Assembly (NCBI GenBank): GCA_002315675.1
Contig: DCHP01000083.1
Location: 1-6,109, forward strand
From: Rikenellaceae bacterium UBA1749
GTDB lineage: Bacteria > Bacteroidota > Bacteroidia > Bacteroidales > Rikenellaceae
Length of the DNA stretch: 6,109 nt
Reading direction: 5' to 3'
Positions 1 through 6,109 of the stretch are shown one piece after another (position 1 is the first letter of the stretch; each line of letters begins with the position of its first letter). The notes under the pieces were generated by a model. It had not been told where the DNA came from. It did no database searches and was given only the letters and a program-made list of their open reading frames with translations. A program made the position numbers and the translations under genes.

Positions 1-53
1 AAAAAAGTAAAAACCAGCCTCTACCCCTGAAAAATATCCGTTTCTATAAAAAC

Positions 54-81
54 ACTTTTATGAAACGACTTTCATAAAAGT
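54..81. repeat. Perfect 12-bp inverted repeat with 4-nt loop
   Basis: The left arm ACTTTTATGAAA (54-65) and right arm TTTCATAAAAGT (70-81) are exact reverse complements separated by CGAC. The element is 28 bases long and AT-rich. It could be a dimeric-regulator operator, a bidirectional transcription stop for a gene left of the window, or a recombination site. No T-run follows the right arm, which weakens the terminator reading, and the arms are more symmetrical than a typical Xer dif site. The palindrome is seen directly; its function is unknown. Confidence 0.75.
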
Positions 82-149
82 ACCTATAAGTAATATATTA
101 ACAGAGCGTTAGAGGGTGTTTCTCCAACCGAAAATGTCCATTTTACCGT

Positions 150-233
150 AACTTGCAGGTAGCAGCAGTGATTTTCCAGACTTGTGTACGCCTCCGGCAG
201 AGTCTTCCAAATCGCTGCCGCTACCTGCAAGTT
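150..233. repeat. Long imperfect inverted repeat / hairpin element
   Basis: Bases 150-174 and 209-233 are reverse complements over 25 positions with two mismatches. The outer 14 (AACTTGCAGGTAGC against GCTACCTGCAAGTT) match exactly. After a symmetric 3-nt internal loop, the pairing resumes in the same register with AGACT (178-182) against AGTCT (201-205), leaving an 18-nt loop. The total is about 28 paired positions, with more GC than the AT-rich sequence at the start of the window. The form suggests a dispersed palindromic element (REP- or MITE-like) or a structured RNA; a simple terminator is unlikely because the arms are long and no T-tract follows. No function can be assigned from sequence alone. 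Confidence 0.75.
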
Positions 234-354
234 CCATGACTGCACCCCTTTATCATTTATTAACTTGCTTTCTCTCAGTCCTGTTCTAAAAAATTGCGTT
301 AAAAACCTGCCCCAGAAAATCAGAGCAGTGACGCAAACTGTCATCATTTCTAAA

Positions 355-362
355 TAACTTTG
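355..362 (+). promoter_or_regulatory. Putative -7 promoter element for the cas operon
   Basis: TAACTTTG matches the Bacteroidota -7 consensus TAnnTTTG exactly. It would place transcription start near 368-370, giving a 5' leader of roughly 20 bases before the cas12a ATG at 388. I do not see a clear -33 TTTG/TTG element about 19-21 bases upstream, so the promoter is incomplete by consensus. The match and its position are seen; its use as the cas operon promoter is inferred. Confidence 0.5.
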
Positions 363-387
363 TCTTGAAAACATATCGTAGCAAGTC

Positions 388-3300
388 ATGAAAAAGTTCA
401 TCAATCTTTATCCCGTCCAGAAGACACTGCGTTTCGAACTACGTCCGGTTGGAGAAACTCTGAAGAACATTGAAAAGAAAGGTATCCTCACGGCTGACGA
501 GCACCGTGCTTATGCCTATGGTAAAGTCAAGAAATTCATTGATGAATACCATAAGGCGTTCATCAGTAAAAGCCTCTCGGGCCTTGTCCTTGATGCTGTT
601 GCGCTCAATGATGTTCTTCTCTTTTCGGGGAAGACAGACGAGGCGCTCAGGAACAAAGCCAACAAGGCGATGGAGAAGCTCCGCAAACAGATTGCAGATT
701 CGTTCGACCTGAAGTCGCTTTTCAGCGACAAGGTCATAAAGACCGATCTCCCGGCATTCCTTAATGATGACGACAAAAACCAACTTGTCGCCGAATTCGG
801 TAACTTCACCACGTACTTCACCGGATTCAACGAGAACAGAAAAAACATGTATACACCTGAGCCGAAAGCCTCTGGCATAGCATATAGGCTCATCAACGAA
901 AACCTTCCAAAATTCATTGGTAACATAAAAGCCTTTGAGGCGGTCAAGGATAGACTAGTAGATCAGATAAAGGAGCTGAAATCACAGTTCGCACCATTGC
1001 TTGAAGGTATCCAGATTGAAAATCTCTTTTCCGACATCACGGTTTATTCCACCTTACTCACACAAGAAAAGATTACCCTCTACAACACACTGATTGGCGG
1101 CAAAAGTGAAGGATCAATAAAGGTGAAAGGTCTTAACGAATATGTCAACCTTTATAACCATACCCATAGGGACAAACTTCCGAAGTTCGTTTCACTCTAC
1201 AAGCAGATACTTTCCGACCGTGATTCACTGTCATGGCTTCCTGAATTATTCCAGTCGGATAACGAGTTGCTGGAGTCAATCGAATCATTCCACAGGTTGT
1301 ATGAGTCAAGAATCTCTAACGGGAATGACGAAACAGTTTCCTTGAAGGAGTTGCTTGTCTCTATAGAAAGTTATGACCTGAGCGGAATTTATGTCTCAAC
1401 AGGAACCGGGCTCACTTCCATCATGAAATCCCACACCGGCGACTGGGATACCCTGAATAGAGCAATGGGGGAGGACTTCGACAAGAAGTATCCGTGTACT
1501 AAGGATAAGGACATCCCGAAGCACCTTGAAAAGAGAGCGAAATATATTAAGAGTTTCGATAGTCTGTCCATTGCAGACATCAACGGCTACATCGGCGAGG
1601 ACAAGGCTCTTCAGAACTATTTCATGATGCTCGGAGCCTCCCCTGAGAATGCAAAGACATTGTTTGAGCGAATAGAGGAGAACTACCACTCCATCATGGA
1701 TTTGTTGAATACTGAATATAGCAAGAACCTTATTCAGCAGGATGATGACATTGAGAAACTTAAGGCATATCTGGACAGTATTAAGGAACTGCAATGGTTC
1801 ATCAAGCCACTTCAGGGGACCGGATTAGAGAGCGACAGGGACGGTCGCTTCTATGGAGACTTCGGTGAGTTATATAGTATTCTTGATAAAGTTACTCCTC
1901 TTTATAATATGGTGAGGAACTATGTGACTCGTAAGCCATACTCAGAAGAGAAGATTAAGCTCACATTCGACAATTCCACCCTGTTAGCAGGTTGGGATGT
2001 CAATAAGGAGAAGGACAATAGTGGAGTCATTCTTCGAAAGGATGGTCTATATTATCTTGCCATCATGGGCAAGAAGTGTAATAAATTATTTGAGCACCAA
2101 ATAATTAGTACCCTTACAAAAGGAGTTTCATCGTATGAAAAGATGGAATATAAATTCTTCAAAGACATAACAACCATGGTGCCCAAGTGCACTACTCAAC
2201 TAAAGAAAGTAAAACAGCATTTTAGTGTTTCTCATTCCCCATTGCTTCTATTTGACAGGAAAATATTCGCTCGACCAATTACAATTACAGAAGAAATTTA
2301 TAACCTGAACAACACGACATATGGAGGTTTTAAAAAATTCCAAAGTGGTTATTTACAGAGCACAAACGACAAAAAGGGATATAGTGAAGCTGTCTCAAGG
2401 TGGATTAATTTCTGTCTTGATTTTCTTGACGCATATAAAAGTACTTCGACATATGATCTTACTCCCATTAAAAGCCGTTTATTTTCCACTGTTGCATCTT
2501 TCTATTACGAGACAAATAAACTGCTGTACAAGATAGAGTTTGTAAATATTCCTAAACATTATATTGACTCTCTTGTCAACGAAGGAAAGCTTTACCTTTT
2601 CCAGATATATAACAAGGACTTCTCTGCATTCAGTAAGGGCACTCCGAATATGCACACCTTATATTGGAAAGCTCTTTTCAGCGACGATAACTTGAAGGAT
2701 GTAGTGTATAAGCTCAATGGTGACGCAGAAGTGTTCTTCAGACGTAAGTCCATACAATATGACGATGAGAAGATGAAGAAAGGCTTCCACCACGAGATGC
2801 TCAAGGACAAGTTCACTTATCCCATTATCAAGGATCGGAGATATACTATGGATAAGTTCCAGCTTCACGTCCCAATCACTATGAATTTCAAGTCTTATGG
2901 TATGGACAACATCAACATGATGGTTAGGGAACATATCAAGGACGGGAAAATCCATCATATCATCGGCATAGACCGAGGAGAAAGGAATCTCCTTTACATC
3001 TCACTGATTGACCTTGACGGCAAAATAGTCAAACAGATGTCTTTGAATGAGATAATCAACCGTCATAATAACTCCGAATACAAGACGAATTATCACTCGC
3101 TACTGGAAAAGAAAGAAGTTGACAGGCTTGCCGCCAGAAAGAACTGGAAGACTATTGAGAACATCAAAGAACTTAAAGAGGGATATCTCAGCCAAGTTGT
3201 CCATATCATCGCACAGATGATGGTGAAGTACAATGCCATCGTTGTGCTAGAAGACCTCAATTCCGGGTTCATGAGAGGCAGACAAAAGGTCGAGAAGTCA

Positions 3301-4137
3301 GTATACCAGCAATTCGAGCATATGCTCATTGACAAGCTGAACTATCTTGTCGACAAAAAACGTCCGCTCATGGAAGACGGGGGACTTATGAGGGCTTACC
3401 AACTCACATCCAAATTTGAGAGTTTCCAGAAGCTTGGACGCCAATGCGGTTTCCTTTTCTACATTCCCGCATGGAATACAAGCAAGATTGACCCAGTTAC
3501 CGGATTCGTCAATTTCATATCCACAAAATATGAGAACATTGACTCTGCTCGCGAATTGTTTGGACAGTTCAAAGACATCAGATACAACGCGGAGAAAGGC
3601 TGGTTTGAATTTGATATAGAGAACTACTCTTCTTTCAGCCCTAAGGCTGTGGGCAGGCAGAAATGGACTCTCTGCACCTACGGGATTAGAATCAGAACAT
3701 TCAGGAATGAGAAAAAGAACAATGAATGGGACTGGGAGGAGATTCAGCTGACCGAAGAGTTCAGGAGGTTGTTCGAAACATACGGGATTGACTACACTGA
3801 CAATCTTATGGGATCCATTCTCATTCAGTCAAACAAGGACTTCTTCTCTAGTATTCTCAGTCTTCTTGGTCTCACCCTGCAACTTAGAAATAGCAGGACA
3901 GGGTCTGACGAAGATTACATTATCTCTCCTGTTGCGGATTCCGACGGCAGATTCTTCGACAGTCGCGAATATAATTATGCAGACTCTTCTCTTCCAACAG
4001 ACGCTGATGCCAATGGTGCCTATAATATTGCGAGGAAGGGACTATGGGCCATCAGACAGATATCCTTGGCGGACGATTTATCGAAAGTCAACCTGTCAAT
4101 ATCGAACGAGAACTGGCTCAAGTTCGTTCAGGAATGA
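388..4137 (+). CDS. cas12a: Cas12a (Cpf1), type V-A CRISPR effector nuclease
   Basis: This RNA-guided DNA endonuclease processes its own pre-crRNA, recognises a T-rich PAM and cuts target DNA with one RuvC site. At 1249 aa it is close to the Lachnospiraceae (1228) and Francisella (1300) enzymes. The N-terminus (NLYPVQKTLRFELRPVG) is the family signature; the REC lobe follows to about residue 520. WED-II carries GWDVNKEK, with K540 at the PAM-lysine position; the PI domain is about 597-710, with K600 in VPKCTTQL. RuvC-I is GIDRGERNL (D862), the bridge helix contains W920, RuvC-II is VLEDLNSGF (E955), and RuvC-III is DADANGAYN (D1207). The Nuc domain has R1167 (LQLRNS) and D1176. All catalytic residues are present, so it should be active. 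The processing site has H801/H802 and K815 (IIKDRRY), but the loop between them is about 12 residues shorter than in Francisella. The start is firm: an in-frame TAG lies at 379-381 and no Shine-Dalgarno is present. GC falls to about 34% at 2041-2580, over the PI domain. Confidence 0.98.
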   Translation: MKKFINLYPVQKTLRFELRPVGETLKNIEKKGILTADEHRAYAYGKVKKFIDEYHKAFISKSLSGLVLDAVALNDVLLFSGKTDEALRNKANKAMEKLRKQIADSFDLKSLFSDKVIKTDLPAFLNDDDKNQLVAEFGNFTTYFTGFNENRKNMYTPEPKASGIAYRLINENLPKFIGNIKAFEAVKDRLVDQIKELKSQFAPLLEGIQIENLFSDITVYSTLLTQEKITLYNTLIGGKSEGSIKVKGLNEYVNLYNHTHRDKLPKFVSLYKQILSDRDSLSWLPELFQSDNELLESIESFHRLYESRISNGNDETVSLKELLVSIESYDLSGIYVSTGTGLTSIMKSHTGDWDTLNRAMGEDFDKKYPCTKDKDIPKHLEKRAKYIKSFDSLSIADINGYIGEDKALQNYFMMLGASPENAKTLFERIEENYHSIMDLLNTEYSKNLIQQDDDIEKLKAYLDSIKELQWFIKPLQGTGLESDRDGRFYGDFGELYSILDKVTPLYNMVRNYVTRKPYSEEKIKLTFDNSTLLAGWDVNKEKDNSGVILRKDGLYYLAIMGKKCNKLFEHQIISTLTKGVSSYEKMEYKFFKDITTMVPKCTTQLKKVKQHFSVSHSPLLLFDRKIFARPITITEEIYNLNNTTYGGFKKFQSGYLQSTNDKKGYSEAVSRWINFCLDFLDAYKSTSTYDLTPIKSRLFSTVASFYYETNKLLYKIEFVNIPKHYIDSLVNEGKLYLFQIYNKDFSAFSKGTPNMHTLYWKALFSDDNLKDVVYKLNGDAEVFFRRKSIQYDDEKMKKGFHHEMLKDKFTYPIIKDRRYTMDKFQLHVPITMNFKSYGMDNINMMVREHIKDGKIHHIIGIDRGERNLLYISLIDLDGKIVKQMSLNEIINRHNNSEYKTNYHSLLEKKEVDRLAARKNWKTIENIKELKEGYLSQVVHIIAQMMVKYNAIVVLEDLNSGFMRGRQKVEKSVYQQFEHMLIDKLNYLVDKKRPLMEDGGLMRAYQLTSKFESFQKLGRQCGFLFYIPAWNTSKIDPVTGFVNFISTKYENIDSARELFGQFKDIRYNAEKGWFEFDIENYSSFSPKAVGRQKWTLCTYGIRIRTFRNEKKNNEWDWEEIQLTEEFRRLFETYGIDYTDNLMGSILIQSNKDFFSSILSLLGLTLQLRNSRTGSDEDYIISPVADSDGRFFDSREYNYADSSLPTDADANGAYNIARKGLWAIRQISLADDLSKVNLSISNENWLKFVQE

Positions 4138-4694
4138 CCTACGTGCAGATTTCCACACTGAACGATTTCGTATTCTGCCCGTATTCAATATACCTTCACG
4201 GCATTTATGACCATATGGACGAGTCACTCTATCATGCAGCACCACAAGTCCGTGGCAGCATTTCTCATGAAGCCACGGACAACAAGAGCTCAAGCACCAG
4301 CAAAGATTGTTTACTGTCTCTTCCTGTATTCAGTGATAGGCTCGGAATCATCGGGAAGATAGATTGCTTTAGGGTAACTGAAGGGCATCTTATTGAGAGG
4401 AAATACCTGTTGAAGAAGATATTCCGCGGGCAGCTTTATCAGATTTGGGCTCAGTATTTCTGTCTAGAGGAAATGGGGTATAAAGTGAGCAAAATATCCT
4501 TTTATGAAATCTCAACCAAAAAAAACATTACTGTTGATCTACCCGGTAGTGCTGAATATCTAGAGTTGAAATCAGTTATCGAGAAATATAATCAATATAG
4601 TCCCGATGATGAGATTGAGACAAATCCAAATAAATGCATCCATTGCATTTACTGTCCGATGTGCGATAAAACCGACTCCGACAATGTATACTAG
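4134..4694 (+). CDS. cas4: Cas4, CRISPR adaptation exonuclease (Fe-S, RecB-like)
   Basis: Cas4 works with Cas1-Cas2 in spacer acquisition, trimming prespacer ends and helping select PAM-bearing fragments. The 186-aa protein has the expected order of motifs: N-terminal cysteine C15 (FVFCPYSIYL), H45 (GSISHE), D77 (GIIGKID), the E88-x-K90 pair (LIERKY), a QxxxY-type helix (GQLYQIWAQY, 99-108), and a C-terminal cluster C168/C171/C174/C177 (KCIHCIYCPMC). C15 plus three of the C-terminal cysteines would bind a 4Fe-4S cluster; one cysteine appears to be spare. The frame stays open upstream to 4044, but the ATG at 4134 is chosen because it forms an ATGA overlap with the cas12a stop and gives the normal family N-terminus. 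The upstream part would be out-of-frame cas12a sequence. The overlap suggests translational coupling with cas12a. Confidence 0.95.
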   Translation: MTYVQISTLNDFVFCPYSIYLHGIYDHMDESLYHAAPQVRGSISHEATDNKSSSTSKDCLLSLPVFSDRLGIIGKIDCFRVTEGHLIERKYLLKKIFRGQLYQIWAQYFCLEEMGYKVSKISFYEISTKKNITVDLPGSAEYLELKSVIEKYNQYSPDDEIETNPNKCIHCIYCPMCDKTDSDNVY

Positions 4695-5655
4695 CAAGGA
4701 TATACAATTCAGGAGCATTTTTGTCATTAACTGCAGGGAACACCAGAAAAGCCTACGAGTCTTGAATGGTGAACTGTATCTGGTCGATCAGGAAACGGAT
4801 AAGGCTCTTACCAAAATTCCTTTTCAGAAGATTCTTGCCCTCTTCATAATTGGCAATACGACCGTAACATCCCCTCTACTCGAGAAATGTCGACGATACA
4901 GTGTCGCCATTTCATTGATGAAACCAAGCCTCAAACAGATAGCGTTTATTTCTGATCCAGCTGAGGCCAATTATCTTCTTAGACATAAGCAATATTCTGT
5001 TCGCCTTGATGATATTACGTTTGCAAAAAATATTGTCAAGAACAAAGTCATGAATCAGTGTGAACTCTTACGCAAAACTCGAAAGAAGGATTTACTCACC
5101 ACGAATGCCATTGAGTATTTCAAGTCTGCCATTGACACGCTTGACTGTATTGATGATTATAACTCCTTAATGGGATTGGAAGGTTCTGCTTCAAAGGTTT
5201 TTTTTAAGGCATACTTTGATGGATTGAACTGGAATAAACGAGTGCCGCATGCCCATATTGACCCTATTAACACTATGCTCGACATTGGCTATACGATACT
5301 GTTCAACTACATCGAGGTCTTTGTAAGGATGTTTGGTTTTGATCTCTATCGCGGAGTATATCATAGACAATGGTTCAGAAGGAAGTCTCTTGTTTGCGAC
5401 CTCATGGAACCATTCCGATGTCTTGTTGATGCTCAGCTAAGAAAGTCCCTGCGCTTGGGTCAGTTCAAAGAATCTGACTTCAAATTATTCAAAGGAGAAT
5501 ATGAGGTCAAGAATGATGAAGCCTGGAAATATTATCAGACCTTCTTCGAAACATTGATTTCAAGGAAAAGTGAAGTATTCTCTTACATCCAAAGATATTA
5601 CCGTTCCTTCATGAAGGGCCAGGAATGCGTTGACTTCCCATATTTTACCTATTAA
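4684..5655 (+). CDS. cas1: Cas1, CRISPR integrase
   Basis: Cas1 is the catalytic subunit of the Cas1-Cas2 integrase that inserts new spacers at the leader end of the array. The 323-aa product has the metal-binding residues of the family: E166 in LMGLEGSASK, H227 in YHRQWFRRKSLVCDL, and D239 with E242 in CDLMEPFR. The N-terminal part (about 1-90) is the beta-rich domain; the rest is the alpha-helical catalytic domain. The length is normal for type V-A Cas1. The same frame is open back to 4606, but those extra 26 residues lie inside cas4 and do not look like Cas1. The ATG at 4684, overlapping the cas4 end by 11 bases, gives MYTSKDIQFRSIFVINC, which fits the family. There is no Shine-Dalgarno; translation is probably coupled to cas4. 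Confidence 0.97.
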   Translation: MYTSKDIQFRSIFVINCREHQKSLRVLNGELYLVDQETDKALTKIPFQKILALFIIGNTTVTSPLLEKCRRYSVAISLMKPSLKQIAFISDPAEANYLLRHKQYSVRLDDITFAKNIVKNKVMNQCELLRKTRKKDLLTTNAIEYFKSAIDTLDCIDDYNSLMGLEGSASKVFFKAYFDGLNWNKRVPHAHIDPINTMLDIGYTILFNYIEVFVRMFGFDLYRGVYHRQWFRRKSLVCDLMEPFRCLVDAQLRKSLRLGQFKESDFKLFKGEYEVKNDEAWKYYQTFFETLISRKSEVFSYIQRYYRSFMKGQECVDFPYFTY

Positions 5656-5928
5656 ATGCTAGTGATTAGTTACGACATAGCGGACAATAAATTACGGAAT
5701 CGTTTTAGTAAAATGCTGACAAAAAGTGGAGCAATCAGGCTTCAATACTCGGTTTATGAATTTAACAATACGAAACGTCTAATCAGCAATCTTGAAATAC
5801 AGATTGAAAAAGAGTTTATGCCCTCATTCTCTGGAGGGGACAGTGTAATGATTTTTGACTGCAACAATGACAATGTAATTAAATATGGGAATGCCATCCA
5901 TCGTGATAAAGATGTAGTCTTTCTGTAA
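5656..5928 (+). CDS. cas2: Cas2, CRISPR adaptation protein
   Basis: Cas2 is the small dimeric ferredoxin-fold protein that bridges two Cas1 dimers and measures spacer length. The 90-aa product starts MLVISYDIADNKLRNRF, with the conserved aspartate D7 after the first beta strand, followed by SGAIRLQYSVYEF, the second conserved strand region. The length is within the usual range for the family. The ATG follows the cas1 TAA with no gap (5653-5655, then 5656), consistent with translational coupling. The C-terminus (KYGNAIHRDKDVVFL) resembles the end of other type V-A Cas2 proteins, so it does not look truncated. It is the last gene before the leader. Confidence 0.95.
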   Translation: MLVISYDIADNKLRNRFSKMLTKSGAIRLQYSVYEFNNTKRLISNLEIQIEKEFMPSFSGGDSVMIFDCNNDNVIKYGNAIHRDKDVVFL

Positions 5929-6086
5929 ACCTCAAGTATTATTTCCTTGTGCAAATAGCTCAATTTCATAAAACTCAACCAATTACAATTATTCTCAAAT
6001 CATAAGTGGGGTAAATTTATTACAACTCCAGTATTTTATTTTGCCTGAAAATCAGTATATTTGTACCATAGCCTTTGTCCGAAAGG
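5929..6086 (+). promoter_or_regulatory. CRISPR leader (AT-rich)
   Basis: This AT-rich, gene-free stretch lies between cas2 and the putative first repeat, the usual leader position in type V-A loci. It has no strong intrinsic terminator for the cas operon that I can see. It holds a TAnnTTTG promoter element (6056-6063) directed toward the array and a hairpin at its end. The leader assignment depends on the partial repeat at 6087 being real. Position and composition are seen; role is inferred. Confidence 0.6.
6056..6063 (+). promoter_or_regulatory. Putative -7 element for pre-crRNA transcription
   Basis: TATATTTG matches the Bacteroidota -7 consensus TAnnTTTG. It would start transcription near 6068-6071, just before the putative first repeat at 6087. 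A TTTTG lies at 6039-6043, but the 12-base gap to the -7 element is shorter than the usual 19-21, so a proper -33 box is uncertain. Confidence 0.5.
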
Positions 6087-6091
6087 GGCTA
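6069..6091 (+). repeat. Leader-end inverted repeat overlapping the first repeat
   Basis: TAGCC (6069-6073) pairs with GGCTA (6087-6091), and TTT (6074-6076) with AAA (6082-6084), leaving a 5-nt loop and a GG bulge at 6085-6086. An alternative register pairs CCTTT with AAAGG (6072-6076 with 6082-6086). The right arm includes the first bases of the putative direct repeat. It could be a structure at the 5' end of the pre-crRNA or part of the integration signal at the leader-repeat junction. Confidence 0.45.
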
Positions 6092-6109
6092 CATGAAGTC
6101 AATAATTTC
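6087..6109 (+). CRISPR. Partial first direct repeat of a type V-A array (cut by window end)
   Basis: The last 23 bases begin GGCTAC and end AATAATTTC. Type V-A repeats are about 36 nt and end with AATTTCTAC..GTAGAT, whose first six bases are the last six here (6104-6109). In such repeats 17 bases precede AATTTC, which puts the repeat start at 6087, exactly at GGCT. GGCT (6087-6090) can pair with AGTC (6097-6100) through one G-U wobble, like the GTCT/AGAC 5' stem of known repeats. Only one incomplete copy is visible, so repetition itself cannot be shown. The position after cas2 and the promoter element support the call. Confidence 0.6.

Larger units (their letters stand above)
1..387. other. 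Non-coding region upstream of cas12a
   Basis: I see no convincing gene in this stretch. An open frame on the minus strand (84-404) runs through it, but it reads through both arms of the hairpin at 150-233, overlaps the cas12a start head-on and resembles no family I know. The region contains a perfect palindrome (54-81), a long hairpin (150-233) and a promoter-like element (355-362), each listed separately. The first 60 bases are AT-rich. Nothing in it resembles a type V-A direct repeat, so the array does not appear to extend to this side within the window. Confidence 0.7.

Noticed and set aside
341..370. CATTTCTAAATAAC upstream of cas12a as a degenerate V-A repeat or anti-repeat
   Set aside because: Only ATTTCTA matches the repeat tail; the GTAGAT half is absent and there is no complementarity to the partial repeat at 6087. 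Type V-A needs no tracrRNA.
84..404. Open frame of 106 codons on the minus strand upstream of cas12a
   Set aside because: It runs through both arms of the hairpin, its repeated LQV-like residues come from that inverted repeat, it overlaps the cas12a start in the opposite direction and it has no family I recognise.
4044..4133. Longer cas4 starting at 4044
   Set aside because: The extra 30 residues are cas12a sequence read in another frame and do not resemble a Cas4 N-terminus; the ATGA at 4134 is the usual coupled start.
3788..4210. Open frame of 140 codons overlapping the end of cas12a and the start of cas4
   Set aside because: It is a shadow frame across two well-supported genes with clear family motifs.
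4606..4683. Longer cas1 starting at 4606
   Set aside because: The extra 26 residues lie within the cas4 Fe-S cluster coding region and do not resemble Cas1.
5929..6055. Rho-independent terminator after cas2
   Set aside because: I found only short weak inverted repeats (such as CTGA/TCAG at 6045-6055) with no GC-rich stem followed by a T-run.

Overview
The window carries a nearly complete type V-A (Cas12a/Cpf1) CRISPR-Cas locus on the + strand, in the order cas12a - cas4 - cas1 - cas2 - leader - start of the repeat array. All four cas genes are intact and keep the catalytic residues I would expect. The organism looks like a member of the Bacteroidota, probably Bacteroidales (Prevotella-like or a relative). 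Three things support this: the cas12a, cas4, cas1 and cas2 starts lack a usable Shine-Dalgarno sequence; two good matches to the Bacteroidota -7 promoter element (TAnnTTTG) sit before cas12a and before the array; and the proteins resemble Bacteroidales V-A proteins as I remember them. The genus is a guess.

Layout. Bases 1-387 contain no convincing gene. They hold a perfect 12-bp palindrome (54-81), a long imperfect hairpin with 25-nt arms (150-233), and a -7-type promoter element (355-362) about 25 bases before cas12a. Bases 388-4137 encode Cas12a (1249 aa). cas4 (4134-4694) starts inside the cas12a stop codon, cas1 (4684-5655) overlaps the end of cas4, and cas2 (5656-5928) begins at the base after the cas1 stop. 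This spacing implies one operon with translational coupling. Bases 5929-6086 are an AT-rich leader containing a second TAnnTTTG element. The last 23 bases (6087-6109) fit the first two thirds of a type V-A direct repeat, so the array probably starts here and is cut by the window edge.

How the genes work together. Cas1, Cas2 and Cas4 form the adaptation module: Cas4 selects and trims PAM-bearing prespacers, and Cas1-Cas2 integrates them at the leader-repeat junction. The array transcript is processed by Cas12a itself through its WED domain. Cas12a with crRNA then recognises T-rich-PAM targets and cuts both strands with its single RuvC site. No tracrRNA is needed in this subtype and none is evident.

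Points beyond a routine annotation: a short crRNA-processing loop in Cas12a, a strong dip in GC content centred on the PAM-interacting domain of cas12a (possible domain-level recombination), two unexplained inverted repeats upstream, and a leader-end hairpin that would sequester the first bases of the array. The system class itself is known; I see no evidence for an entirely new system.
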